Source: Rufibacter latericius (GTDB lineage: Bacteria > Bacteroidota > Bacteroidia > Cytophagales > Hymenobacteraceae). Taken from it: 64,000 nt of DNA. Below are positions 46,564 to 56,125 of the stretch, in pieces. The stretch covers positions 322,863 to 386,862 of the forward strand of contig NZ_RJJD01000023.1 of assembly GCF_003721515.1 (NCBI RefSeq), read 5' to 3'. How positions within the stretch are numbered: the first letter of the stretch is position 1; every line of letters begins with the position of its first letter. The position numbers and the translations under genes are program-made. Under the pieces are notes generated by a model that worked only from the letters and a program-made list of their open reading frames with translations, was not told the DNA's origin and made no database searches.

Positions 46564-46747
46564 ATTTTAGTATTATCTAGTATAATTTGGACATAAATAT
46601 GGTTAGTTCATTCAGGTTGTAGGCGCTTGGGTGTACCTGCCACCTCTAAGGGGAAGCAAAAGGTAAACTAGGAGATGGTATGGGGAGTCAGTCGCGTCCG
46701 TAATCTCCAACAGAACGGCGGGATTACCTCATGGATAGACCCTGCCA

Positions 46748-46821
46748 GCGACTTTAACTCAGTAGGTTAGAGTAGCAGAGTCATAATCAGGAAGCCATAG
46801 GTTCAAACCCTATAAGGGGCA
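46748..46821 (+). tRNA. Degenerate tRNA-like sequence, anticodon CAT
   Basis: All tRNA parts fall at canonical spacing. Acceptor GCGACTT/AAGGGGC has 5 of 7 pairs; D arm ACTC-AGTAGGTTA-GAGT is perfect; anticodon stem GCAGA/TCAGG has 3 of 5 pairs with loop GTCATAA (anticodon 46,782-46,784); T arm ATAGG-TTCAAAC-CCTAT is perfect; the discriminator is A. The loop resembles tRNA-Ile(CAT) or tRNA-Met. No CCA is encoded. The mismatches suggest decay, so function is doubtful. Confidence 0.6.
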
Positions 46822-46917
46822 CTAAGACAAAACAAATGATTAGAAAACGCATGAGTATTCTACCGCCAACGCATCCCGATAACGTAACAGAGAGAATGAA
46901 AATATAGAATTTTAGGG

Positions 46918-46938
46918 GGAGGCGAGATATAAGCCTCC
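46918..46938. terminator. Small terminator
   Basis: GGAGGC pairs with GCCTCC around a 9-base loop, followed by TTTTCC. It lies about 95 bases after the tRNA-like sequence. Confidence 0.6.
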
Positions 46939-46944
46939 TTTTCC

Positions 46945-47121
46945 TTGTCGCTCCTGAACCAGATACGGGAGCAAGGCTTCACCCCCTCAGATAGTTTGGG
47001 AGATTATATGGTTCAGATGGCTAGGCGCGCAAAAATTCAGACTGGAGATAATATCAGGATCGATTCAGTTGACAACTGCGTGGAGGATTTAAAGACTTTT
47101 GGTTTTATCACAGAAGTCTAA
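46945..47121 (+). CDS. Short phage-like reading frame
   Basis: A 58-codon frame from TTG 46,945: SLLNQIREQGFTPSDSLGDY, MVQMARRAKIQTGDNIRID, then CVEDLKTFGFITEV and TAA. The composition is protein-like and helical but no start is convincing, so it may be the C-terminal end of a lost gene. No family recognised. Confidence 0.4.
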   Translation: MSLLNQIREQGFTPSDSLGDYMVQMARRAKIQTGDNIRIDSVDNCVEDLKTFGFITEV

Positions 47122-47246
47122 GTATAGTAAAAGTTGGTTTTTGGATTACGTTATTAATGGCTACTTTATTCTGAACTTAATATAAATTAAAGTCCTTTAT
47201 AATAGTGAGTTATGAGGTAAATTTTATTTATCTTATAACACATTCT

Positions 47247-47797
47247 ATGCAACTGACCCTCGAGATTCCTGTAAAAGCAGCTGTCTTAAAATTCCTCACT
47301 GAAAAATATGATATACCTTTCTGCTTAAATAAAAGAACCCATCTAGTTATATCACTTTTCAGCCTGTGACGCCGCCAACTGGTAGACAGCCGGCAGAACT
47401 CCATTCTAGAGGTGTACCCTCACTTGTTCCTGGTGAATATCAGTGAGCATGCCTTATTCAGAAAGGAGTGCCGCAATCTCTTGACCGACACCATCTACCT
47501 TTTCAACCAATTAGTGGAAGACTTGATCGAAGCAGAATTCTGCGGCACCGTAGAGTGCCTGGAGATGTTTGGGTGGGGCAGAAGCAGGCTATTGAGGTGT
47601 TCATGGCCAGGTACGGCTTTGAGGAATCGGACGTGAAGTTTGACTCTTTGAAGAAAGCGTACCAGCGCTACTGGAACAAGAAGCTGAAAACCAGCAAGCA
47701 AAAGCTAAAGGGTGTGGACTTTCTTCCGTTCCTTTTTTCCTTGCAGACGGTGAAGGCGCTCGACTCACGTTATAGGCAAAAAAAGGTTCGAAAATGA
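47247..47797 (+). pseudogene. Broken phage gene of unknown role
   Basis: From ATG 47,247: MQLTLEIPVKAAVLKFLTEK, then THLVISLFSL, TGA at 47,367, RRQLVDSRQNSILEVY, LFRKECRNLLTDTIYLFNQL, CGTVECLEMFG; a lost G near 47,573 shifts the frame to QKQAIEVFMARYGFEESDVK and AYQRYWNKKLKTSKQKLKG. About 180 residues when repaired. It ends 150 bases before the first conserved phage promoter. Confidence 0.6.
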
Positions 47798-47958
47798 CGG
47801 TTTATTTGGTTCTGTTTTGTCCCTCGGTTTTACACCTTTTTCCCTAAAAATGAAGTTATCTCATAACCGCATAGACTGGTTTAACCAAGATACTCTGCCC
47901 AGCCGGTAGGGTATTTTTGCTTTACTTCAGACTCAGTTTCCACCGTTCTTAGGTGTCC

Positions 47959-47989
47959 TTTCCAAACACTCCCGCGCGCGTGACCTTTG
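47959..47989 (+). promoter_or_regulatory. Phage promoter P1
   Basis: GTCCTTTCC carries the -33 TTTC (47,959-47,962), followed by exactly 19 bases and the -7 box GACCTTTG (47,982-47,989). It matches P2 and P3 in boxes and spacing and lies 22 bases before ATG 48,011. Confidence 0.75.
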
Positions 47990-48010
47990 TCGCATATTCC
48001 TTGGCAAGCT

Positions 48011-48544
48011 ATGCGCAATATCCTGCAGATTGACTCAGACAATATTGGTGGGCTGGAGGCGGTATTCTACACCGCTCACAGCAACATAGACTTTTCCCGT
48101 TTCCAGGAGTATGACAGGTTGCGCCTGATCGGTGACATCACCCTCAAGCCTGGAGCCACCTGGGGCATGCTCACGTTCACCAGGCAGACCCTCGGTTTTA
48201 ATCTGGTTCCCACGCGGGACCGGCGAGTCCTGACTTATGGCCATTAGATAAAGGCTTCTTCCCCAAAGACACCCCAGCTGGCGGAGCTACTGCAGGAACT
48301 AGCCCATGGCCGATTCTGCGTGCTGCACCGGGACAATAACGGTTTCCTCAAACTCTCCGGCCACTCGCAGTTCTCCCTAGGCTTCGACTACAAGTACGAC
48401 TCGGGCAACGGGCTGGCCAATCGGAACGGCTACAGGGCCGGCTTTAAGGCTGAGAGCCTGCACCCGGCCCTCTTTTATACCGGCTCCTTTGAGGTGACCG
48501 ATTTCGGCAACATGGGCCCGGTGCCTAAACAGCAGGTTACCTGA
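48011..48544 (+). pseudogene. Phage structural gene with one in-frame TAG
   Basis: A continuous 178-codon frame from ATG 48,011 (MRNILQIDSDNIGGLEAVFY) to TGA at 48,542, interrupted only by TAG at 48,245 between TYGH and IKASSPKTPQ. It begins just after promoter P1. An earlier in-frame start (47,987) overlaps the promoter and is rejected. Beta-rich; probably a tail or appendage component. The rest of the frame is clean, so it would be functional if the TAG were read as an amino acid. Confidence 0.65.
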
Positions 48545-48611
48545 TGCAGAGTGACGGCCAACGCTTCGCCCTGGAGGACGGCTCAATTATAAGACTAAAC
48601 TAATTCAGACA

Positions 48612-49695
48612 ATGGCAGAAGAGAAATTTTTCCATGACTTGCTGGAGCTGCTGGCTACGGACGTAGAGGCCGCTGATCAGTTCATGGTCTACTATGGCTC
48701 CGAGACGGTTCCGGAGAAAAAGGTGAAGCGCATCGAGTGGAGCGGACTGCTGGAGAAGCTGGGCCTGTCCTCTGAAACCAAAGGCAACGATGGTGGCGGC
48801 AAGTTCATGGGCATCTATGCCGATAGCGCCAAAACAGCCTACACCTACTGGATCTCGGGAAATAAGATCTGGCGCACCAAGAAGGCTTTCAACAGCGCGG
48901 CCTCCTCAATGGCTTGCGCCTTCTGGGAACTGGTTCTGGATATCCCCGAGACCAAGTATCCCGAGAACACCAGCACCACCGACATAGTGGGCAAACTTAC
49001 AGCTGGTACCAACATCGGTGGCAAGACGTGGCCGAGGTGCAGTTGCTGCAGGTGATCTCCTACCAGGCACCGGGCTTCTCCTCTTTCGCCATCACCGGTG
49101 AGGCGAATACCGTGGTGGCATTGGGTTATAAGATCCATGCAGCTATCGGAACCTTCACCTGAGGCACTCAATGCCGGTAACGTGAAAACCGACTCCGTTG
49201 CCATCCGGAACCAGACCTCCAACGTGGACCTGAAACGGGCCTGGCCTATGACGGCTGGGAGGTGATCACCTTGGCTGCCGATATCCCTCTGGATGCTGAC
49301 CGGGCAAGCGTTACCTTCCGGATCACAGGGGACAACAGCCAGAACGGGAGCTTCCAGCTAGAGCCCACCCATTTCCCCCCGGTCTTACATTTACTGGGGC
49401 GTGGCTCCGGCCAACTCTGTCATCAACGAGGCTTTAATACATTCCCTTCCCGGCCACAATCTCCGGGAACATGGGAGCCAGTCAGAAACTCTTCTATCTC
49501 TATTCCAAGGCCTTCGGCAACCTCTACCTCAAGACCGCCCTGGGTACCCGGGGCGCTTCCCTCATCCAGAATGGCGGGGTGAACGTGCGCACCCAGGAAC
49601 AGATTGACGGTGCACTTGCAGACCTTGAGTATTCCAGCACAGCCTCTGAGCAGGCTGGCTTGGGACAAACCACTTACGAATTAAGCGCTTCATAA
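48612..49695 (+). pseudogene. Broken phage structural gene
   Basis: Starts MAEEKFFHDLLELLATDVEA and reads cleanly to TAGTNIGGK (about 49,023), where a lost G shifts to DVAEVQLLQVISYQAPGFSS and VALGYKIHAAIGTFT. Further shifts lead through ITLAADIPLDADRASVTFR, FRITGDNSQNGSFQLE and finally LFYLYSKAFGNLYLKTALG and QAGLGQTTYELSAS with TAA. About 360 residues when restored, with at least four frameshifts. The position suggests a virion protein. It directly precedes the next gene by one base. Confidence 0.6.
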
Positions 49696-49696
49696 T

Positions 49697-50647
49697 ATGG
49701 CAATCCTTACAGAATCAGACTTAGCACCAAAAAGCGACCTCCCAGTTGCTAAGGCGCAGCACATCAAAGGGGCTCCGCAGAACAAGGCTTCCAAGGCAGA
49801 ACTGGACGCAGTGCCTACTCATACGAGGGAGGCGGGACAGATCGGGAAGGTGACCGTAGACCCGGACCCCAACAAAAACGGCTCTTATACCATGAGCACC
49901 GCCTTGGCCTGGGTGAAGGACACCGTGCCCACCAGCACCACTGATAGCGGCTACCGTTGGCACGGGGTGCCCAACCTGAGTGTCGTGGACTCTGCCGGAG
50001 GCGGCACCGTGGCGGCTTCCTGCGGCTCGGTGGTGAAAGGGACCGCCATTACGGGAACGGCCCCAACCGATTCACCCATTGCCTGTTCCAACTGTGCACC
50101 CGGTAATTGGCGGGATGATCTAGTCGGCCTCCATATCATGTAGGACGGCCAGACAGGTGCCGTGACCGGGATGCAGGTAAAGATCCTGACCGGCACCGAG
50201 TACCCTAAAACGGATGCGAAACTACAGCCGAGCCTTCCTGCCGATTGGCTGCTGATCAGTTATCTCTCCATCTCTGACGGCACCAGTGATACCACCACCA
50301 CCACCACCACCACGCCCACCGGCTCCTACGTGCCCACCTCCGACATCAGCGCCGCTGATTCCCTGACGGCTACCCGCAGCAAAAGCAAAGTGGTGAGTGA
50401 GCACACCCTGGGCAAGGAACTCGCCAGGAAGCTGAGCACCTTCGTCTTCAAGAACATGAACCCCTCCAGGGTGTTCTTCGCCGCCACAAAGATCACAGCC
50501 ATCAAAAGCTCTATGGCGGGCCTTCAGTACAAGATCAACGACGGGGCTTGGGTCACACTCGTTTTGCCCTTGACGGCCGCGACCGCCATCAGCCTGAACC
50601 CCAATGACCGCATCACCAGGGCGACCTGGCCGTGGACACACCATTGA
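49697..50647 (+). pseudogene. Phage structural gene with one in-frame TAG
   Basis: A 316-codon frame, MAILTESDLAPKSDLPVAKA to ITRATWPWTHH, interrupted only by TAG at 50,141 (VGLHIM / DGQTGAVTG). It contains an (ACC)n tract at about 50,289-50,312 coding eight threonines. The beta-rich C-terminal part resembles receptor-binding or carbohydrate-binding tail proteins in style only. The last few codons may be out of frame. As in its neighbours, Gln would fit at the TAG. Confidence 0.6.
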
Positions 50648-50665
50648 ACTAATGCACGAGACAAC

Positions 50666-50884
50666 ATGAGATTAGAAATTGAAACTGGGATTTGGGCCGA
50701 CGAGGCCCAGCCCCTCTCCGGGCAACCCGAAGCCGCCGCCCTCGTGCTGGCATGCGAGCTGGTGAAGGGGTACGAGCCGGTGAACAGACTAAACATGAAA
50801 GCCCGCGCCATCCAGGTGGGGGAATACATCGTCACCGGGAACATAGAAACCGATACCCTAACGATCTCAGAAGATGGCACATAA
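50666..50884 (+). CDS. Small phage protein
   Basis: A 72-residue intact frame: MRLEIETGIWADEAQPLSGQ to ETDTLTISEDGT. It overlaps the start of the next gene by 11 bases (ATGGCACATAA), a normal phage arrangement, so the start of the next gene is well supported. Function unknown, perhaps a small tail or chaperone component. Confidence 0.6.
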   Translation: MRLEIETGIWADEAQPLSGQPEAAALVLACELVKGYEPVNRLNMKARAIQVGEYIVTGNIETDTLTISEDGT

Positions 50885-51533
50885 CTTCATAAAAGGCATC
50901 AACACTTCCACCGGCGCGGCCCTGGCCAGCCATTACTTCGTCTCTGAGTCCGGCAGCGATGCCAACGCAGGCACCCCGGACCTTCCAAAGCGGACCATAG
51001 AGGGGGCAGTTGCTGCTATCGGGTCCTCCACCGGCCACACCATCGTGGTGAGTACCGGCACGTACACCCCCGCCTCCCTTGCCCTTCCCCCGGCGACGAT
51101 AGTGGCGGCGGACGGGTTCATGGTGCTCCAAGGAACAGGCACCCTGCCCCTTTTCGATGCGAACTCGGCCGCTAATCGGACCTTCAAGGTTTTCATCATC
51201 TCCAACGACGCCTACCTTTCCAACAACGCGGCTAACCTGTCCCGTACGGTCACCTTTGACGGTTGCCTGGTGTTCGACTCTGACATTCGGCACACCTTCG
51301 TCTACGGGTTTGTCCTGTTCAACAGCACCTTCATGGGCTGCACGATTGAGTTCGCCCGGAATTCTTATGCAAGGAGCAACAACGCTGTCGGCTGCCGCTT
51401 CATAGCCTCCACGCTCAACACTAAGTCCTATGCCAAGAACTGCGTCACCGACGGCGACAGCAAGTTCTACAACGTCTCCAAATTCCACGGCGGCACGGCC
51501 AACAACTCCTATGAGCAGACCGACTACAACTGA
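50874..51533 (+). CDS. Right-handed beta-helix phage appendage protein, shortened
   Basis: A 219-residue frame. The opening YFVSESGSDANAGTPDLPKR is the typical entrance to pectin-lyase-like beta-helices (tailspike/DUF1565 style), and the Asn/Ser/Gly-rich strands (YLSNNAANLSRTVTFDGCLV) fit coils. It stops at TGA 51,531; beyond it the frames MQGKFYLDGGVA, TLAEQQAGSTFMAFNVHSFN and YDFTVSPDSSLLGSGE read as its lost end, so the gene is truncated by frameshift. Likely a host-recognition or glycan-cutting tail protein. Confidence 0.65.
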   Translation: MAHNFIKGINTSTGAALASHYFVSESGSDANAGTPDLPKRTIEGAVAAIGSSTGHTIVVSTGTYTPASLALPPATIVAADGFMVLQGTGTLPLFDANSAANRTFKVFIISNDAYLSNNAANLSRTVTFDGCLVFDSDIRHTFVYGFVLFNSTFMGCTIEFARNSYARSNNAVGCRFIASTLNTKSYAKNCVTDGDSKFYNVSKFHGGTANNSYEQTDYN

Positions 51534-51768
51534 ATGCAGGGCAAGTTCTACCTGGACGGGGGTGTAGCGCACCCTTGCAGAGCAGCAAGCGGGCAGCACC
51601 TTTATGGCCTTCAACGTGCACTCCTTTAACAAAGACCCGAGGTTCAGGAACGGGTGGCTTACGATTTCACCGTCTCCCCCGACAGTTCGTTGCTTGGCTC
51701 CGGCGAGAGCGGCGTCAACATCGGATCGGTGATGCTGGCTTAGGTCCTTCACTAAGCAGGACGAGGCC

Positions 51769-52224
51769 TTGGCCCAGGCAGTGATTAACCACCCGAACGT
51801 GCGCTTCTCGGCTGCCGGGGAACTGGAGATCATCAATCCCAACGCCACCTCCACCGGTACGGTGGGTTACGAGGAACTGGTGGTACCCTTTGAGTTCGAC
51901 ATCGTGCGCTACGTGGGACGCATAGAGCTGCTGGGCATCACCGACTTCATCTCCAACGTGCCCGACACCTCCCTTTCTCCCAGCAACCCCAACGCCCTGA
52001 GCTTCCTCATGCGCTGGGGCTTCGCCAGCGAGAACCTGGCGGCCAAACCCTGGGCCCGCTTCCGCTGGGGTCTGATCCCCACCGTGAACCGGGACGCCAA
52101 CGGCAACGTGAGCAACTCCAACGGTGAGGCGGGTTTCAGCTTCACCGCCGAGCAGAAGGTGCAGGCCAAGAAAGGGGAAATCAAGATCGGGCTCTATGCC
52201 TCGGGCTATTTTGTGAGGGGGTAA
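51769..52224 (+). CDS. Phage structural protein
   Basis: An open frame of 151 codons from TTG 51,769 that in fact reads on upstream (RSFTKQDEALAQAVINHPNV) without a good start back to 51,733, so the true 5' end is unclear or lost. The sequence AAGELEIINPNATSTGTVGY and FDIVRYVGRIELLGITDFIS is beta-rich and proline-poor, as in virion proteins. It ends in TAA four bases before the next start. No family named. Confidence 0.55.
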   Translation: MAQAVINHPNVRFSAAGELEIINPNATSTGTVGYEELVVPFEFDIVRYVGRIELLGITDFISNVPDTSLSPSNPNALSFLMRWGFASENLAAKPWARFRWGLIPTVNRDANGNVSNSNGEAGFSFTAEQKVQAKKGEIKIGLYASGYFVRG

Positions 52225-52227
52225 GCT

Positions 52228-52576
52228 ATGGTAGTAAAGAAACTGACCGGGCTCCGGGTGCTGCCCGACCCGGCAATCGTCACCACCAAGTTCGCGGGCT
52301 TCTCCATCTCCACCATCGAGAACCTGTTCATCTCGGTGCGGAGGGAGCAGGGGCAGCTGATCCCCTCCACCATCATCCTGATCGTGGGCGGTGAGATCGC
52401 CGGGGAGTACCTCCAACCCGCTCAACATCGCCGTGATCGCCCCCTCTGAGATGTCCATCCAGGTGAAGGCCGAGTACCACATCCCCAAGACGGTGAACCT
52501 CTCGCATCCGGGCGAGGGGGTGAACCGCACCGTTGAGGTGAATATGGTGGAGCAGTACGCATTTCAAATCAACTGA
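52228..52576 (+). pseudogene. Phage structural gene with one frameshift
   Basis: MVVKKLTGLRVLPDPAIVTT to IILIVGGEIAG, then a one-base shift near 52,405 into STSNPLNIAVIAPSEMSIQV and HPGEGVNRTVEVNMVEQYAF, ending TGA. About 115 residues when repaired. It is the last gene before terminator and promoter P2. Confidence 0.6.
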
Positions 52577-52594
52577 CCCCATTCCCTTTCAAGG

Positions 52595-52618
52595 AAAGCC
52601 CCTGATCCCAGAGGCTTT
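52595..52618 (+). terminator. Terminator before promoter P2
   Basis: AAGCCcCT pairs with AGaGGCTT, followed by a T-run (GGCTTTTTTG). It ends the 48.0-52.6 kb transcript. Confidence 0.75.
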
Positions 52619-52627
52619 TTTGTGTCC

Positions 52628-52658
52628 TTTCCGGAGGCAAACCCTCCCGCAACCTTTG
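52628..52658 (+). promoter_or_regulatory. Phage promoter P2
   Basis: -33 TTTC at 52,628-52,631 inside GTCCTTTCC, a 19-base spacer, and -7 AACCTTTG at 52,651-52,658. It lies 36 bases before the protease/scaffold gene. Confidence 0.8.
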
Positions 52659-52693
52659 TGACCTCTTATTGAAGTTTTCAAACAAAGGTTTTC

Positions 52694-54055
52694 CATGCGA
52701 TTCAACAAAGTCTTATCTGCCGTACTCCGCGATGCCTGGGCCATTGAGCCGCATGCCGGCGAGTCCTACCTGCCCCAAGTCCTCAGATGATCGCACCTGG
52801 TGCCACGCAGCAAACAGAAGAAAAGCAGGAAGAGAAGCCCCGTGGCATCACGGTGTGCGTGGTGGGTATAGGAGCCGGTGCCGCTGCTTCAGCTGTCGCA
52901 GAGCGGATCATGATGTCAACCTTCACCAGCTATGACCAGGCGCCGGCCGGCTCCGTCGCCATCCACCGGGTGGAAGGCCCGATGATGACCGAGGACTACT
53001 GCGGCTCACCTGGCACCGCCACCCTGGGCAGTTGGATGCGGGAGGCAGATGACAGCGAGAACATCGTGGCCCACGTGATCGACTGGAATACTCCGGGCGG
53101 CACCGTGGCCGGCACCGAGCGCTTCGGCGGCATCATCGGCTCGCTGTCTAAACCGGTGGTCTCTTTCGCCCAGATGATGTGCTCCGCTGGGTACTGGGCC
53201 GGCTCCGAGGCAGACCTGATCATCGCGGCCGGCAAGACGGCCATGGTGGGCAGCATCGGCACCATGAACACCATCACCGACTACAGCGCCTACTACGAGA
53301 AGTTCGGCATCAAGTCCCACACCATCCGGGCCACTGACTCCAAAGACAAAAACGAAACTTACCTGCAGGCGCTGAAAGGCAACTACAAGCCCATGCAGGA
53401 GCAGCAGCTGGACCCGCTGAACGCGGCTTTCACCTCTTCTGTGAAAGCGAAACGCGAAGGGAAACTGGACCTGAAGGCCGAGAACGTGCTGACCGGCAAG
53501 GTCTACATCGGAGAGGCCATCGTGGAAGTGGGCTTAGCCGATGAGCTGGGCACCTTCGAGCACGCCGTGCAGCGTGCCGCCGAACTCTCCAGGCAGGAGA
53601 CGGGCGAATCCGAAACCGCAAACCAATCTAATTCAAATACTCAAATGGGAATTTTCTCCAAAAAAACCGTTCCGGCGGCACTGGCTTTCGCTGCCGTGTC
53701 TGCCCTGGTGGGCAAGAAAGGCGATGACCTGACTGCGGAAATGGTAGAAGCCGCCAACGATGAGCTGGAGGCTGCCGGCATTGAGGGCGCTGCCCTGATC
53801 ACCGTGGAGCAGCACGCTGCCTTCACCGCTTCCGTGCAAAACGAAGCAAAACTCACGGGGGAGCTGACCGCTGCCCAGGATCAGATCGCCACCCTGAAAG
53901 CCAAGAATGAGAAGCTGGGCAAGAAACCGGCTGCCTCTTCCACTTCCGTGACCAAAGAAGGCACTGAGCTGACTGAAGGAACCGATGAAAATGCCGCTGC
54001 CATGGCCGCTCTGGAGCATAACAAAGCTCTGGACAATAACCCGTTGTTCAACTAA
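52694..54055 (+). pseudogene. Phage S49 head protease with nested scaffold, one frameshift
   Basis: The gene starts at ATG 52,694 (MRFNKVLSAVLRDAWAIEPH to LPQVL); a lost C near 52,782 moves it into the long frame from 52,787 (MIAPGATQQTEEK). Counting from 52,787, the SppA/S49-like domain has S133 in MMCSAGYWAGS and VGSIGTMNTITDYSAYY; a lysine-rich stretch (RATDSKDK) should supply the base. After about residue 286 comes MGIFSKKTVPAALAFAA, a likely internal start for a coiled scaffold (EAKLTGELTAAQDQIATLKA). This protease-with-nested-scaffold layout is typical of tailed phages. The long part is otherwise undamaged. Confidence 0.78.
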
Positions 54056-54071
54056 TTTTTTATAAAACACG

Positions 54072-54967
54072 ATGAATATCGCTGATATCAAAACCGAGTT
54101 CGGGGCTTATTACCTGAATAACGGGCAGAACCTGAGCCGCTTGTTTAAGTTGCTCAACTACAAGTCGGCCACGGATTCTATCCTTACTCCGATCCTGACT
54201 GATGAAACCGTGTGGCGTGCCGCCCAGGCCACCATTGGTCGCGTCCTACAGCTGTTTCAGAAAGCCTGGACCCCATTGAACAGGCTTGAGTTCAAGCCTC
54301 CGGAGATTCAGATGTTCAAATTGAAAGTGGATAAGGAAGAATATCCGGATGACCTGGAGTCTTCTTGGTTTGGCTTTTTGACCGGAGAAGGCATAGACTG
54401 TAGGAGTGGCCTTTCATCAGTTGGTTCATCGAAGTGATGCTGTTGCCCCAAGCATTTGAAGATTATGAGCTGAACGAGGTGTACAAAGGCGTTTATGTTG
54501 CACTTGGTGCCGGTGTAGCAGGTGCCGCTGGTACCGCTATCAACGGGATCCGCAAAGCCATCAACGACAACGTGACCGCTGGCCGGATCACGCCAATTGT
54601 TACTGGTGCTCCAAGTGCCACCAACACCGTTTGGGTGGATCAGGTGGAGGATTTGGTGGACAAGATCAGCCTGCGCTACCAGCATATCCTGATGAACCTG
54701 GCCATGCAGCCTTCTCTAGTGAGCAGAATCCAGCGTGAGTACCGGGCCAAGTACGGGAAAGACACTGACTACAAAGGCAGTAACGGTTTCGTCTATTTCT
54801 CCATTGTTTCCATCGTTGGGCTTCCGTCCATGATCGGATCCAATAAGTTATGGGCTACCACGCAAGGCAACGGGATTCACCTGGGCAAACGCACCCAGAA
54901 CAAGAATGCCATGGAGATCGAGAGCGTTGATCGGAAAGTGAAATTCCTCACTGACCATAGCGCCTGA
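54072..54967 (+). pseudogene. Putative major capsid protein, broken
   Basis: From ATG 54,072: MNIADIKTEFGAYYLNNGQN to WFGFLTGEG; near 54,392 the frame shifts, TAG at 54,401 follows CTG, then EWPFISWFIEVMLLPQAFED, VDQVEDLVDKISLRYQHILM and the C-terminal GFVYFSIVSIVGLPSMIGSN. About 295 residues when repaired. Identity is inferred from place (directly after protease/scaffold), length and mixed alpha/beta composition. A TGA ends it at 54,965. Confidence 0.6.
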
Positions 54968-55019
54968 GTTGGTGTTCACCAACAGCTAGGACTTGGTATA
55001 AGCCAAATTGATAATTAAA

Positions 55020-55055
55020 GTTTTGGGCCTGTTTTCTAAAAAACAGGCCCAAAAC
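55020..55055. terminator. Family-type hairpin terminator within the phage
   Basis: GTTTTGGGCCTGTTTT pairs perfectly with AAAACAGGCCCAAAAC around a 4-base loop. It has the same core as the host terminator at 31,321. Confidence 0.88.
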
Positions 55056-55089
55056 AATCTCTAAAAAGTAAGTTAAGGAGACCCATAAA

Positions 55090-55362
55090 GTGGCTACTAC
55101 AGAAACTAAACCTACTCCGGAACAGGAGATCGCTCTTTTGAAAGAGCAGCTTCCGGCTAAAGACGCTACTATTGCGGAGAAAGAGCAGGCACTGGTTGTG
55201 AAGGACTCAATCATCGATGAGCAACTGCAGGCGTTGGATGACGCGGAGGCCAGCAAAGATGAGGTGCTTCCGGTTATCAATGTGGACGGTGTTCAGTACC
55301 AGTTAACCTCTGCCAAGTTCCAGCACCCTGAAAAGGATGCGGTGGTGACGGCTGTGAGTTAA
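55090..55362 (+). CDS. Small coiled-coil phage protein
   Basis: A 90-residue frame with a GTG start: MATTETKPTPEQEIALLKEQ, an acidic heptad region (AKDATIAEKEQALVVKDSII), and a folded tail (VINVDGVQYQLTSAKFQHPE). It is undamaged. Position between capsid and tail tube suggests a head-tail joining or chaperone role, unproven. Confidence 0.6.
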   Translation: MATTETKPTPEQEIALLKEQLPAKDATIAEKEQALVVKDSIIDEQLQALDDAEASKDEVLPVINVDGVQYQLTSAKFQHPEKDAVVTAVS

Positions 55363-55457
55363 TGGAATATAAGGAGCTGCTGGCGCCCTGATCACCCTAG
55401 GCTCAGGCATCCTGGTGCCGATTGTTAAATAGTTTAGTCTGAAGGGAGAAATAAATA

Positions 55458-56007
55458 ATGGCAGATTTACTGGATTTGCAGGAGCCAGACGGCACCGATA
55501 ACACCTCAGGTATCAGAAGCGACCTTTACGTCACCCCTGAGTCTGAGTTCAAGGTACTGAAAGGCGCCAAAACCACCAACGGCCATACGGACGAGGTGGT
55601 GATTGATGGTTCCATGAGTTTGAGGCCGGCAAAGGCTTCACCAACGTGTACGCCACGCTGGACTCTTCTGAGTTCAACCGGGAGTCGGTGGGTGAGCGTG
55701 ATGGCCGCGGGTTCAAAGGCACCATCACCTTCTTTCACCCAGACACCAGGAAAGAGGCCACTGTCTTCGCCAGACCGGTGAAGAACAAGAGCTGCATCAT
55801 GATTGTGCCTTTGGCCGATGGTACCAAGCTTCAGTTGGGTACCCAAGGGTTGGGTTGGGTTGCGAGATCCTGCCGGCTTTCGGCTCAGGCAAGCTTTCCG
55901 GTGGCCGTAGAGGCTGGACTTTCACCGCCGAATACTATACAAACTCCCTGTTCTTCTACGAGGGAGCCATCGTGGAGTAGAAGGCTGAGTTAGTTCCTGA
56001 AGGCTAA
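55458..56007 (+). pseudogene. Putative tail tube protein, broken
   Basis: MADLLDLQEPDGTDNTSGIR to VVIDGSM; a lost G at about 55,616 shifts to EFEAGKGFTNVYATLDSSEF, GFKGTITFFHPDTRKEATVF and IVPLADGTKLQLGTQG; a second shift gives CEILPAFGSGKLSGGRRG and FFYEGAIVE, TAG at 55,978, KAELVPEG, TAA. The beta-sandwich style and position suit a tail tube subunit of about 180 residues. Confidence 0.55.
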
Positions 56008-56088
56008 GAATAAAAAAGCGATGTATGGCCTAAATGGCGTAATTTCGCTGTAAGACGAGTAAAAGTTTACTTGTTTTGTTTCCAAATT

Positions 56089-56117
56089 AAAGCTCCTTTC
56101 CATGGCATGGGCTTTTT
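56089..56117 (+). terminator. Terminator before promoter P3
   Basis: AAAGC...CCATGG...GGGCTTT forms an imperfect hairpin with a run of seven T. It ends the head and tail-tube transcript. Confidence 0.65.
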
Positions 56118-56125
56118 TTGCGTCC

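Noticed and set aside
50832..52530. Minus-strand frames of 340 and 271 codons opposite the phage appendage genes
   Set aside because: The plus strand there carries recognisable beta-helix and virion-type sequence with phage-style gene overlaps; the minus frames have no recognisable motifs.
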